Positions 1 through 5,087 of a stretch of 6,341 nt of DNA are shown in pieces; within the stretch, counting starts at the first letter, position 1, and each line of letters begins with the position of its first letter. The notes under the pieces were generated by a model that saw nothing but the letters and a program-made list of their open reading frames with translations, had not been told where the DNA came from and did not search any database. The position numbers were made by a program, and so were the translations under genes. This DNA comes from Parvularculaceae bacterium (GTDB lineage Bacteria > Pseudomonadota > Alphaproteobacteria > Caulobacterales > Parvularculaceae): the NCBI GenBank assembly GCA_004213235.1, contig SHAI01000145.1:1-6341 (forward strand). The letters run 5' to 3'.

Positions 1-479
1 GTTGCCAGCATGCCGGCAACAAAGGGTCCGGTGGCACCGACGAACATGGTAAGAAAACTACTGATGGCACCGCTAATACCAAAAGTCATTTTGCTTGGTG
101 AAAAACCTTTTGGCTTTGGTCCCCAAACGGCGAATAGCACAAACAGGCCGATGGCAAAGCGGAGCATCCAGCCGGGCAGGTCGACATAAAGATGTGCGCC
201 GATACCCGCACCAAGGAGGGCACCGAGGCTGAACCAGATCAATATCGGCCATGCGGTGTGGCGACCGAGGAATACGAACCGACTGGAATTTGCCCCTAAT
301 TGCGACACGCCATGTACCGGGATGACGGCCGCTGGCGGCATAATGGCACTCATCACCGCGAGCAAAACCAGTCCGCCGCCAATGCCCACGGCACTTGTCA
401 AAGCGGAGGTAAGAAACGCCGCTAAAACAAGAACGCTTGCCATCACTGGCGAAATGAGGTCGGGCAGGAGGTCAGTCAT
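1..479 (-). CDS. TauE/SafE (TSUP) family membrane permease, C-terminal part outside window
   Basis: Reading the minus strand from an ATG at 479 gives 159 codons that remain open to the window edge, so the 3' part is missing. The protein is strongly hydrophobic. A first membrane segment at about residues 10-30 leads into a GIGGG motif (residues 32-36). A proline-rich stretch ending in HGVSQLGANSSRF (residues 56-68) follows, then more membrane segments at about 78-98 and 104-119. A second half begins around residue 130 with GATGPFVAG (148-156). This two-repeat pattern is typical of TSUP permeases, which move sulfite, sulfoacetate or other organic anions across the inner membrane; usual length is about 250 residues. 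The substrate cannot be read from the sequence. No strong ribosome-binding site precedes the ATG. The gene is divergent from xth, with 61 bp between the starts. The family call is firm; the role is open. Confidence 0.85.
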   Translation of the reverse strand, partial: MTDLLPDLISPVMASVLVLAAFLTSALTSAVGIGGGLVLLAVMSAIMPPAAVIPVHGVSQLGANSSRFVFLGRHTAWPILIWFSLGALLGAGIGAHLYVDLPGWMLRFAIGLFVLFAVWGPKPKGFSPSKMTFGISGAISSFLTMFVGATGPFVAGMLA

Positions 480-540
480 GATTGTTTCTGCTATCCAGAT
501 GCTTGCCGAGTTTTGACGGTTGCGGGTAAGAACTGGACCT

Positions 541-1338
541 ATGAAAATCACCAGCTGGAATATCAACTCCGTCCGCTTGCGCATCGACCAGGTCGTCAAC
601 TTCTTAACCAGGGAAGCGCCTGATGTCCTCTGCCTGCAGGAAATAAAATGCAATAATGACCAATTCCCACACAAACCGTTGATTGCTGCTGGTTATGAGC
701 ATCACGCGGTCCACGGACAAGGTGGTCATCACGGCGTGGCAACGGTCTCGCGCCTGCCATTGTCGAAAATAGAGCGGCGCGCCTTTTGCGCCAAGGATGA
801 TGCGCGTCATATCGCGGTGTCGGCGGGCGGTGTTCGCATTCATAATTACTATGTGCCGGCAGGGGGCGATGAGCCAGACCCGGCGATCAATGAGAAGTTT
901 GCGCATAAGCTGAACTTCCTTGCGGAAATGCGGGACGGCCCGCAGCCCGGCGCGCGCTCTAAAGCAATTCTTGTGGGGGATCTCAATATTGCGCCCCACG
1001 AAAACGATGTCTGGTCGCACAAACAATTGTTGAAGGTGGTTTCGCATACCCCGGTGGAGACGGCCCTTCTTGAGGAGGTGCGGTGCGCTGGCGATTGGAT
1101 GGATACGGCGCGTGCGCTTTGCCAGGATGATGAAAAACTCTATTCCTGGTGGTCCTATCGTGCCCGGGACTGGCGTGCGTCTAACCGTGGCCGGCGCCTT
1201 GATCATGTCTGGGTGTCGAAGGCCCTGCACAAGGCAGCGCTTGCCGCTGGCCCTGCGGGGTTTCAGATCCATACGGATTGTCGTGGCTGGGAAAGACCGT
1301 CCGACCATGCGCCGGTTAGTCTGACCCTGGATGTTTAG
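541..1338 (+). CDS. xth: Exodeoxyribonuclease III (AP endonuclease, ExoIII family)
   Basis: This 265-residue protein matches the usual length of XthA (about 268). The enzyme cuts DNA 5' of abasic sites and removes 3' blocking groups or nucleotides in base-excision repair, using Mg2+. The catalytic set of the family is visible: N7 in SWNINS, E34 in CLQEIK, Y104 in NYYVPAGG, D147 and N149 in VGDLNIAP, D221 in LDHVW, and D255/H256 in the C-terminal PSDHAPV. I chose the ATG at 541 because the protein then begins MKITSWNINS, the canonical start of the family. An in-frame TTG at 520 would only add seven residues with no family counterpart. There is no obvious strong Shine-Dalgarno sequence, although GGA lies just upstream. 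It is a single-gene unit, divergent from the TSUP gene and convergent with hicB. It appears intact. Confidence 0.95.
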   Translation: MKITSWNINSVRLRIDQVVNFLTREAPDVLCLQEIKCNNDQFPHKPLIAAGYEHHAVHGQGGHHGVATVSRLPLSKIERRAFCAKDDARHIAVSAGGVRIHNYYVPAGGDEPDPAINEKFAHKLNFLAEMRDGPQPGARSKAILVGDLNIAPHENDVWSHKQLLKVVSHTPVETALLEEVRCAGDWMDTARALCQDDEKLYSWWSYRARDWRASNRGRRLDHVWVSKALHKAALAAGPAGFQIHTDCRGWERPSDHAPVSLTLDV

Positions 1339-1408
1339 CTGTCTCGGCCCTGGCAAACTGCCGGATAGATTCCCATACGGCTGTTAATAATCCAATGGCT
1401 GTTGCACC

Positions 1409-1801
1409 TTAACCGGCGATTTCACGTCGCGCCAGATCAGCAAGAAAGGATGATCGGGTCAAACCGCGTTCCTTTGCTGTTTGGTCAACAGCGGCCAATA
1501 ATCCGGCATCCATGGTGATGTTCGCCTTGGTGCTTCGACCGCTCAAACTGATAAAAGGCACGGCCAACAGAAAAGCACCTTCGGCAAGGTCTTTGGCGAT
1601 GTCAGCATCGGCGCGAACCGTATCTAGGCTACGTGCTTCGGGTAATTTTTCGTCTTCCAGATGAAGCGACAGGGCTTCACTGGCATTGGCCAATAGATCG
1701 TCCATATCGTCCGCTGCTGAAAAGCAACCAGGCACATCGGGGAAGTGAACGCCATAAGCGCTGTTTCCGTCCTGGTGTACGACACCGATATAGTAACGCA
1801 T
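1409..1801 (-). CDS. hicB: HicB family antitoxin with ribbon-helix-helix domain
   Basis: This 130-residue protein has the two-part build of long HicB antitoxins. Residues 1-60 form the partially degenerated RNase H-like domain that holds the toxin; the family core reads YGVHFPDVPGCFSAADD (16-32) followed by the NASEAL helix. Residues about 90-128 (TKANITMD, then two helices ending ARREIAG) look like a ribbon-helix-helix DNA-binding domain. By family knowledge HicB neutralises HicA by binding it and represses the operon through the C-terminal domain. It lies 15 bp downstream of hicA on the same strand, and AAGGA seven bases before the ATG (minus strand, at 1808-1812) is a good ribosome-binding site. 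That arrangement supports co-transcription, with better translation of antitoxin than toxin. Intact by length. Confidence 0.92.
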   Translation of the reverse strand: MRYYIGVVHQDGNSAYGVHFPDVPGCFSAADDMDDLLANASEALSLHLEDEKLPEARSLDTVRADADIAKDLAEGAFLLAVPFISLSGRSTKANITMDAGLLAAVDQTAKERGLTRSSFLADLARREIAG

Positions 1802-1816
1802 GGGTTTTCCTTTCTG

Positions 1817-1999
1817 TTACAGCCAAGCGGCCTGTTTGTAGATGTTGCGGACAGTGCCAATTGGCAAATCCTTTTTCGGGTGCGGGACGGTTACGGTCTT
1901 ATCGCCTTTTTTGAACTTGTGATGCGAACCGGTGATTTTCACCAACTCAAAGCCATCTTTTTCAAGGCGCTTGATGATTTTCCGACTGTTCGTATCCAC
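1817..1999 (-). CDS. hicA: HicA family mRNA interferase toxin
   Basis: A 60-residue protein with the small double-stranded-RNA-binding-like HicA fold. It begins MDTNSRKIIKRLEKDGFE, and the core GSHHKFKK (residues 24-31) carries the family's catalytic histidine, most likely H26. It continues TVTVPHPKKDLPIGTVRNIYKQA, the usual PHP and helix pattern. HicA toxins cleave mRNA until bound by HicB. The start is GTG at 1999, read as Met; the residues right after it align with HicA starts, and GGAG eight bases upstream is a plausible ribosome-binding site. A weaker start codon on the toxin than on the antitoxin fits dosage control. It is the first gene of a two-gene operon with hicB. Length is normal for the family, and no defect is seen. 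Confidence 0.92.
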   Translation of the reverse strand: MDTNSRKIIKRLEKDGFELVKITGSHHKFKKGDKTVTVPHPKKDLPIGTVRNIYKQAAWL

Positions 2000-2015
2000 C
2001 GCTGCAACTCCGCGC

Positions 2016-2080
2016 TATGCGTATATAAATCCGCCTAGTTAGTGAGAATGTCAATATATGATGCGTACTTATATGCGCAT
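2016..2080 (-). promoter_or_regulatory. Putative hicAB promoter with repeated ATGCG operator-like sites
   Basis: The minus strand holds a perfect -35 hexamer TTGACA (complement of 2049-2054). The best -10 is less clear: TATATA (complement of 2022-2027) lies 21 bp away, longer than ideal, and GATTTA lies at the ideal 17 bp. ATGCG occurs three times on the plus strand, at 2017-2021, 2061-2065 and 2073-2077. The first two are extended, ATGCGTATATA and ATGCGTACTTATA. The third is part of a perfect 8-bp palindrome, ATGCGCAT (2073-2080), which with 2061-2065 forms ATGCG-N10-CGCAT. These flank the -35 and overlap the -10 region, as expected of operators bound by the ribbon-helix-helix domain of HicB. 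The binding role is inferred. Confidence 0.45.
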
Positions 2081-2125
2081 TATTTCTCTAAGGAAATCCA
2101 ATCATACCGCTTAATGCCAGAGGAA

Positions 2126-3226
2126 TCAGGCAAGGGCGTTTAGCAGGGCGTCGATATCATTTTCATCATTATAGAGATGGAATGAGAGACGGATCCCGCC
2201 ACTGCGTTGATCAAACCCGATCCCGGTGCACTGCAGCCTGTTGACAGATTCTTGTGTGTCTTGCGGCTTTATGATCACGCCAGCACCCCGCTCGCCCGGT
2301 GTGATGTGCGAGATGAACTCGCCGCCACGCCATGCGTCCGCAAAGTGCGAGATCAGCTTTTGCGCATGCTGGTGGATTGCGCTCACGCCCGTTCGCTCAA
2401 TGGTCGCAATCCCGTTTGCGGCCATGGCGAAGGGAGCAGGGTTTGGGGTGCCGCCCATAAAACGCGCCGCGTCTGGCGCGTATTGGAAATTGTGAATGTC
2501 GAATTCAAACGGGTTGGCGTGCGAAAACCAGCCGACATCGAGCGGCGCACATTTTGTCGTTAATGCCGGGTTGGCCCACATCCACCCGGCACCGGGCCCA
2601 CCGCACAGATACTTGATGGATGTACCGACAAGGGCGTCCGCCTGCCATGATGCAACGTCAATGGGCACAATTCCTGCGGATTGAGCGACATCAACGACCG
2701 AAATCGCCCCTGCTTTTCTTGCTGCGGCGGTGATCTCCGCCACCGGCGTTTTTAAGCCAAGGTTAGAAAAAACATGGGTTACGAAGACCAGAAGCACATC
2801 ATCATCGAGCTTTGCCGCCCAATTTGCAGGATTGGCAAGCCCCGGACCAGATTCGATAAAGTCCAGCGTGCACCCAAAAGTTTCCGCCATTTTCAGAACG
2901 AAGCCGGCGGTTGGGAAATCGGCCTGTGTCATGACAATCCGACGCCTGCTTTTTTCCCGTGGAAGCGAAAACAAAAGCTTTGTTAAAGCGCTGGAGATGT
3001 TCGTCTGTGGGCAAATCTCGTTTGCTTCAGCGCCAATCAGCCCGGCAAGATTAGCCTTGAAGTTGTCGATGGTAGAAAGCCACCCGTCCCAGACATTGTG
3101 ATCGCCAGCACGCCAGCCTTGGTCAAAGGCCGTGTCAAATACGGCGCGGGTGGTTTTGGGCTGTAATCCGACTGAATGGGATAAGAAGTAAGGGGCATCG
3201 GGATAGTGGAAGTCATCACGGTTCAT
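2126..3226 (-). CDS. Kynureninase-like, class V PLP-dependent enzyme
   Basis: A 366-residue fold-type I, class V PLP enzyme. The Schiff-base lysine is K205 in GTSIKYLCGGPGAGWMW, very close to the kynureninase KYLxGGPG signature. Other kynureninase-type marks are DFPTAG (103-108), GWFSH (232-236) and RFMGGTPNP (255-263). D179 in VVDVAQSAG is the PLP pyridine-nitrogen ligand; Q182 stands where kynureninases usually have His, as in NifS/Csd-type relatives. Kynureninase cleaves kynurenine to anthranilate and alanine; whether this protein does so is not certain, since its length is below the usual 410-460 and no tryptophan-catabolism gene is nearby. I chose the ATG at 3226 (GGAG eight bases upstream) over an upstream in-frame codon at 3325, which adds 33 polar residues unlike the family. 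Divergent from the methyltransferase gene, with a 155-bp gap. Confidence 0.8.
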   Translation of the reverse strand: MNRDDFHYPDAPYFLSHSVGLQPKTTRAVFDTAFDQGWRAGDHNVWDGWLSTIDNFKANLAGLIGAEANEICPQTNISSALTKLLFSLPREKSRRRIVMTQADFPTAGFVLKMAETFGCTLDFIESGPGLANPANWAAKLDDDVLLVFVTHVFSNLGLKTPVAEITAAARKAGAISVVDVAQSAGIVPIDVASWQADALVGTSIKYLCGGPGAGWMWANPALTTKCAPLDVGWFSHANPFEFDIHNFQYAPDAARFMGGTPNPAPFAMAANGIATIERTGVSAIHQHAQKLISHFADAWRGGEFISHITPGERGAGVIIKPQDTQESVNRLQCTGIGFDQRSGGIRLSFHLYNDENDIDALLNALA

Positions 3227-3298
3227 CGTTTGTGCTCCATACTGCTTATTGCGATAAAACCGCGCAGAATCATGGCCGGTTTTGACTTTGGGCCTAGT

Positions 3299-3335
3299 AT
3301 TGTTTCTGTCTGGCGATTGGCGCAAACAATGACAG
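3299..3335. repeat. Interleaved inverted repeats in a divergent intergenic region
   Basis: ATTGTTT (3299-3305) is matched by its exact inverse AAACAAT (3324-3330), 18 bases apart. Immediately next to each left and right arm, CTGTC (3306-3310) is matched by GACAG (3331-3335). The two pairs interleave rather than nest, so as RNA they could form alternative or pseudoknotted stems, and as DNA they could be two operator half-site pairs. The element sits between the kynureninase-like gene (start 3226) and the methyltransferase gene (start 3382), where promoters for both must lie. Function is not known, and chance pairing of short arms is possible. Confidence 0.3.
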
Positions 3336-3381
3336 TTTCCTTGGGGTGCGTCTATCGGGTAGGAAAAGGGAGGCGGCGTTC

Positions 3382-3885
3382 ATGCGAGGCTATTTTGGAA
3401 TTGGGTCGGAACGAATTTCCAAGGCGATGAACCTTGGGGCGGTGTTACGCACCGCGCACGCTTTTAATGCGAGTTTCGTGTTCACCATTGGGGCACACCA
3501 CCGCGCGAAGGATGTTATCCAGTCGGACACATCAGCGGCTGATGCGCACGTTCCCCGCTATGACTTCGAAGATGTGAATGCGCTCTTGCTGCCAAAGGGC
3601 TGCGTGATGGTTGGTGTAGAGCTTGATGATCGCGCTGTGGATTTACCGACATTCCGTCATCCCTTGCAGGCAGCGTATATTCTCGGGCCGGAAAAAGGTA
3701 ATTTGTCCCCTGAGGCATCAGCAAAATGCGCCTATCTGATCAAGATTCCGACAAAGTTTTGTGTGAATTTGTCGGTCGCTGCGGCGATCGTAATGTATGA
3801 CCGCACGATCTCATTGGGCGGATATCCGCCGCGGGCCCGCCCAACACATGGTGCGCCAGCATTTGATGCGTGGGTGGCAAAATAA
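3382..3885 (+). CDS. SpoU/TrmH-family RNA 2'-O-ribose methyltransferase
   Basis: A 167-residue SPOUT-class enzyme that would transfer methyl from S-adenosylmethionine to a ribose 2'-OH in tRNA or rRNA. All three SpoU motifs are visible. Motif 1 is N17 to R23 (MNLGAVLRTAHAF), with the catalytic-type Arg. Motif 2 is ILGPEKGNLSPE (100-111). Motif 3 is IPTKFCVNLSVAAAIVMYD (122-140), with the Asn and Ser of the cofactor knot. It is a bare catalytic domain without the N-terminal substrate-binding domain of TrmH/RlmB, in the size class of TrmL. The specific RNA target cannot be assigned. I chose the ATG at 3382, preceded by GGGAGG at eight bases; an in-frame GTG at 3346 would add 12 residues that contain this ribosome-binding region. 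Monocistronic, and convergent with the MarR gene. Confidence 0.88.
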   Translation: MRGYFGIGSERISKAMNLGAVLRTAHAFNASFVFTIGAHHRAKDVIQSDTSAADAHVPRYDFEDVNALLLPKGCVMVGVELDDRAVDLPTFRHPLQAAYILGPEKGNLSPEASAKCAYLIKIPTKFCVNLSVAAAIVMYDRTISLGGYPPRARPTHGAPAFDAWVAK

Positions 3886-3914
3886 ACTTGCGACCAGTCT
3901 CGCTTTGCCAATCT

Positions 3915-3938
3915 GCCCCACTGCCATTTTGGGCTTTT
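3915..3938 (+). terminator. Weak candidate terminator after the methyltransferase gene
   Basis: GCCC (3915-3918) can pair with GGGC (3931-3934) across a 12-base loop, followed by TTTT (3935-3938). The stem is only four GC pairs plus one possible A-T pair, so this is a weak candidate. The larger hairpin at 3959-3988 may serve the plus-strand gene as well. Confidence 0.3.
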
Positions 3939-3950
3939 CTAGGTGGCTCA

Positions 3951-3988
3951 AAAAGAAAAACGCCGGGATGTAACCACATCGCGGCGTT
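3951..3988 (-). terminator. Rho-independent terminator of the MarR-type gene, possibly bidirectional
   Basis: AACGCCG (3959-3965) pairs with CGGCGTT (3982-3988). A G-G mismatch follows, then GATGT (3967-3971) pairs with ACATC (3976-3980) around an AACC loop, giving a 13-position stem with 12 pairs. On the minus strand the stem is followed by a U-rich run (complement of 3951-3960, nine T in ten bases), the classic intrinsic terminator form. It begins 28 bp past the MarR stop codon. On the plus strand the tail is shorter (CTTTAATT), so termination of the convergent methyltransferase gene here is possible but weaker. Confidence 0.88.
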
Positions 3989-4015
3989 CTTTAATTCTGA
4001 AGTGGGAAGAAACCC

Positions 4016-4633
4016 TTAGCGACGGCCGCGACGCTTCACAGCTTTCTTCTTGGCTGGCGCTTTTTTCTTGGCAGGTGCCTTTTTCTTAGCGGGCGCCTTT
4101 TTCTTTGCCGGGGCTGCTTTCTTTTTCTTTGCAGCAACCTTTTTCTTGGCTGGGGCTGCCTTCTTCTTCGTAGCGCGCTTGCGCGGTGCAGCTTCAGCTT
4201 CAGCCATCTTGTCCAACGCCTCTGCGTAGGCTGACAATGCCTTCATGAAGGCGGCCTGCTGGGTCTTTGGCAGAACGGCAAGGGCGGCGGTTTCTGCTTT
4301 GCCAACGCGGTTCATTGCACCATTGAGCATTTTCTTACCGGCTGCAGTGATGGAAACGGCGTTCGCACGCGCGTCTTCCTTTGTCCGCGAGCGGGACAGA
4401 AGACCTTTTTTGATCATGCGTGCGATCATGTCCGCGAGGGTTGAACGGTCAATCCCGGTTGCGCGGACAAGGTCGGTCTGGCTGAGGCCTTCATTCTGCG
4501 AAACCGTGTGCAGCACTTCAAACTGGCGCGGCGTTGGACCAGAGGAACCAACTTCTTTGGAATAAAGGTCGTGAGCAAATTGCTGCGCGCGGCGCAGAAG
4601 GTGTCCAGGTGATTTTCTAAGATTGTAAGCCAT
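4016..4633 (-). CDS. MarR-type winged-helix regulator with histone H1-like Lys/Ala/Pro tail
   Basis: This 205-residue protein has two parts. Residues about 8-145 are a MarR-family winged helix-turn-helix: TPRQFEVLHTV (34-44), the HTH core LSQTDLVRATGIDRSTLADM (50-69), a wing with D87/R89/N91 in TKEDARANAVSIT, then dimerisation helices. Residues 150-205 are almost only Lys, Ala, Pro and Arg, with four tandem PAKKKA hexamers at 175-198 and the end KRRGRR. Such tails resemble histone H1, AlgP and the tailed HU proteins, and by analogy should bind DNA without sequence specificity. MarR proteins usually end near 140-170 residues, so the tail is extra. The ATG at 4633 has GGAG ten bases upstream. 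Likely a local repressor or activator with added nucleoid affinity; ligand and targets are unknown. Divergent from the NUDIX gene, ending at a strong terminator. Confidence 0.88.
   Translation of the reverse strand: MAYNLRKSPGHLLRRAQQFAHDLYSKEVGSSGPTPRQFEVLHTVSQNEGLSQTDLVRATGIDRSTLADMIARMIKKGLLSRSRTKEDARANAVSITAAGKKMLNGAMNRVGKAETAALAVLPKTQQAAFMKALSAYAEALDKMAEAEAAPRKRATKKKAAPAKKKVAAKKKKAAPAKKKAPAKKKAPAKKKAPAKKKAVKRRGRR
4040..4111 (-). repeat. Four 18-bp tandem repeats encoding PAKKKA
   Basis: Four consecutive 18-base units lie in the 3' part of the MarR-type gene, each encoding Pro-Ala-Lys-Lys-Lys-Ala. The units differ at synonymous positions (for example gcaggtgcc against gcgggcgcc on the plus strand). 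They have therefore diverged and are kept at protein level. Related, less regular Lys/Ala units extend to about 4185. Confidence 0.85.
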
Positions 4634-4717
4634 TGTCTTGCTTCTCCGTCTTGTATTTGGCTTGCCCGACTTCCCGTCTTTGGCTGAACTGCTAATCCAG
4701 ATGCCTGAGAGGGGACT

Positions 4718-4733
4718 AGAGGTGCCTCTTTTT
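4718..4733 (+). repeat. Short inverted repeat followed by a T run
   Basis: AGAGG (4718-4722) and CCTCT (4725-4729) are exact inverses around TG, and five T follow (4729-4733). On the plus strand this resembles a minimal intrinsic terminator, but no plus-strand gene precedes it. On the minus strand it lies in the leader of the MarR-type gene, where the AGAGG strand could pair instead with a second CCTCT copy (complement of 4708-4712). Confidence 0.3.
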
Positions 4734-4743
4734 AAATGTCGGA

Positions 4744-4756
4744 ACGCTGACAGCGT
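4744..4756. repeat. Inverted repeat ACGCTG-A-CAGCGT
   Basis: A perfect 6-bp inverted repeat with a single central base lies about 110 bp upstream of the MarR-type start codon. The compact symmetry suits a dimeric DNA-binding protein. As RNA it would make only a five-pair stem with a three-base loop. No regulator can be named from sequence. Confidence 0.3.
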
Positions 4757-4778
4757 ATCACTGATGCTCCTGACCTGG

Positions 4779-4806
4779 ATTTTAGATCTGAGATATGCAT
4801 CTCAAA
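4779..4806 (-). promoter_or_regulatory. Candidate MarR-gene promoter enclosing a 16-bp palindrome
   Basis: TGAGATATGCATCTCA (4789-4804) has perfect 6-bp arms around ATGC, a size and form usual for MarR-family operators. On the minus strand, TAAAAT (complement of 4779-4784, five of six to the -10 consensus) lies 16 bp downstream of TTTGAG (complement of 4801-4806), a weak -35. The palindrome thus overlaps the -35 and fills most of the spacer, the expected position for autorepression. Both promoter and autoregulation are inferred. The leader would be about 140 nt. Confidence 0.35.
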
Positions 4807-4928
4807 TGAAAAACCATGCCATTTGCTGAAAACACCGAGAGGAAAGTATTATCACTTCGCGATGTGACGTTTCAGCAGTAACGCGTATCAAACCCGACGC
4901 GGATGATTTGAACTGAGAGAGTTACTAT

Positions 4929-4958
4929 ATTATTGCATATCGTCCGTCATCGACAAAA
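4929..4958 (-). promoter_or_regulatory. Left member of a mirror-image promoter pair, pointing to the MarR-type gene
   Basis: Read on the minus strand: TTTTGTCG, 12 bases, ATGCAATAAT. Taking TTGTCG as -35 and AATAAT as -10 gives a 16-bp spacer, with four and five of six consensus matches. All 18 element bases equal those of the plus-strand copy at 5029-5058, while only 2 of the 12 middle bases agree. It would start a leader of about 290 nt before the MarR-type gene, or an independent small RNA. Confidence 0.4.
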
Positions 4959-5028
4959 TTGCAACAGTTTTTGGAATTTGAAGGCAATTTCGGACTTAAA
5001 CGGACATTCCGCAGGCGCTTTAAACCGC

Positions 5029-5058
5029 TTTTGTCGAATTGAGCGTGCATGCAATAAT
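5029..5058 (+). promoter_or_regulatory. Probable NUDIX gene promoter, right member of the mirror-image pair
   Basis: TTTTGTCG (5029-5036) and ATGCAATAAT (5049-5058) provide -35 TTGTCG (5031-5036) and -10 AATAAT (5053-5058) with a 16-bp spacer. Transcription would begin near 5065, leaving a leader of about 22 nt for the ATG at 5088 and only about 8 nt for the ATG at 5073. It is the inverted copy of the element at 4929-4958. Between the two -35 elements lie 70 bp containing a CGGAC direct repeat (4991-4995 and 5001-5005) and a GGAAT/ATTCC pair. Confidence 0.5.
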
Positions 5059-5087
5059 TCATCCGCCAGCAAATGACGGGGCACATA

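Larger units (their letters stand above)
4634..5087. other. 454-bp divergent intergenic region rich in inverted repeats
   Basis: No convincing gene lies here; an ATG-initiated frame at 4638-4829 has no family features. The region contains, in order: a short hairpin with a T run (4718-4733), a 13-bp inverted repeat (4744-4756), a 16-bp palindrome (4789-4804), a CAAATG/CATTTG pair (4803-4808 and 4820-4825), and two mirror-image promoter-like elements (4929-4958 and 5029-5058). It is more AT-rich than the flanking genes and must carry control of both the MarR-type gene and the NUDIX gene. Confidence 0.7.

Noticed and set aside
256..516. Plus-strand open frame over the TSUP permease gene
   Set aside because: It is antisense to a clearly recognisable permease, has no ribosome-binding site and no family features.
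648..657. Third copy of ATGCAATAAT, the -10 block of the mirrored promoters
   Set aside because: It lies in xth in the codons of the family-conserved EIKCNND segment, with no TTTTGTCG at the right distance upstream, so it is most likely coincidental.
604..1356. Long minus-strand open frame (250 codons) opposite the exonuclease III gene
   Set aside because: It is fully antisense to xth, whose product carries every family motif. The minus-strand translation has no recognisable domain and is rich in Arg/Pro/His, as expected of a shadow frame.
1356..1385. Hairpin AACTGCCG / CGGCTGTT between xth and hicB as a terminator
   Set aside because: Seven pairs with a T-T mismatch and a 14-base loop, without a real T run on either strand. 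Too weak to call.
1409..1999. hicAB as part of a larger mobile element
   Set aside because: No integrase, transposase, attachment-site repeats or tRNA gene are seen beside it, so only the two-gene cassette itself is supported.
3282..3287. TTGACT as a -35 box for the methyltransferase gene
   Set aside because: No acceptable -10 hexamer at 16-18 bp; TAGTAT is only 7 bp away.
4690..4735. CTCTCAGGCA on the minus strand, reminiscent of the 3' part of a glycine riboswitch; GCCTGAGA on the plus strand, reminiscent of a TPP riboswitch
   Set aside because: The partner strands and other conserved core elements of both aptamers are absent, and the downstream genes have no link to glycine or thiamine.
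4803..4825. CAAATG/CATTTG pair as a terminator or operator
   Set aside because: Six AT-rich pairs with an 11-base gap and no supporting T run. It adjoins the stronger palindrome at 4789-4804 but cannot be supported separately.
4638..4829. 63-codon plus-strand open frame in the intergenic region
   Set aside because: No ribosome-binding site, no domain, and it overlaps the MarR-gene leader with its inverted repeats. Composition gives no coding support.
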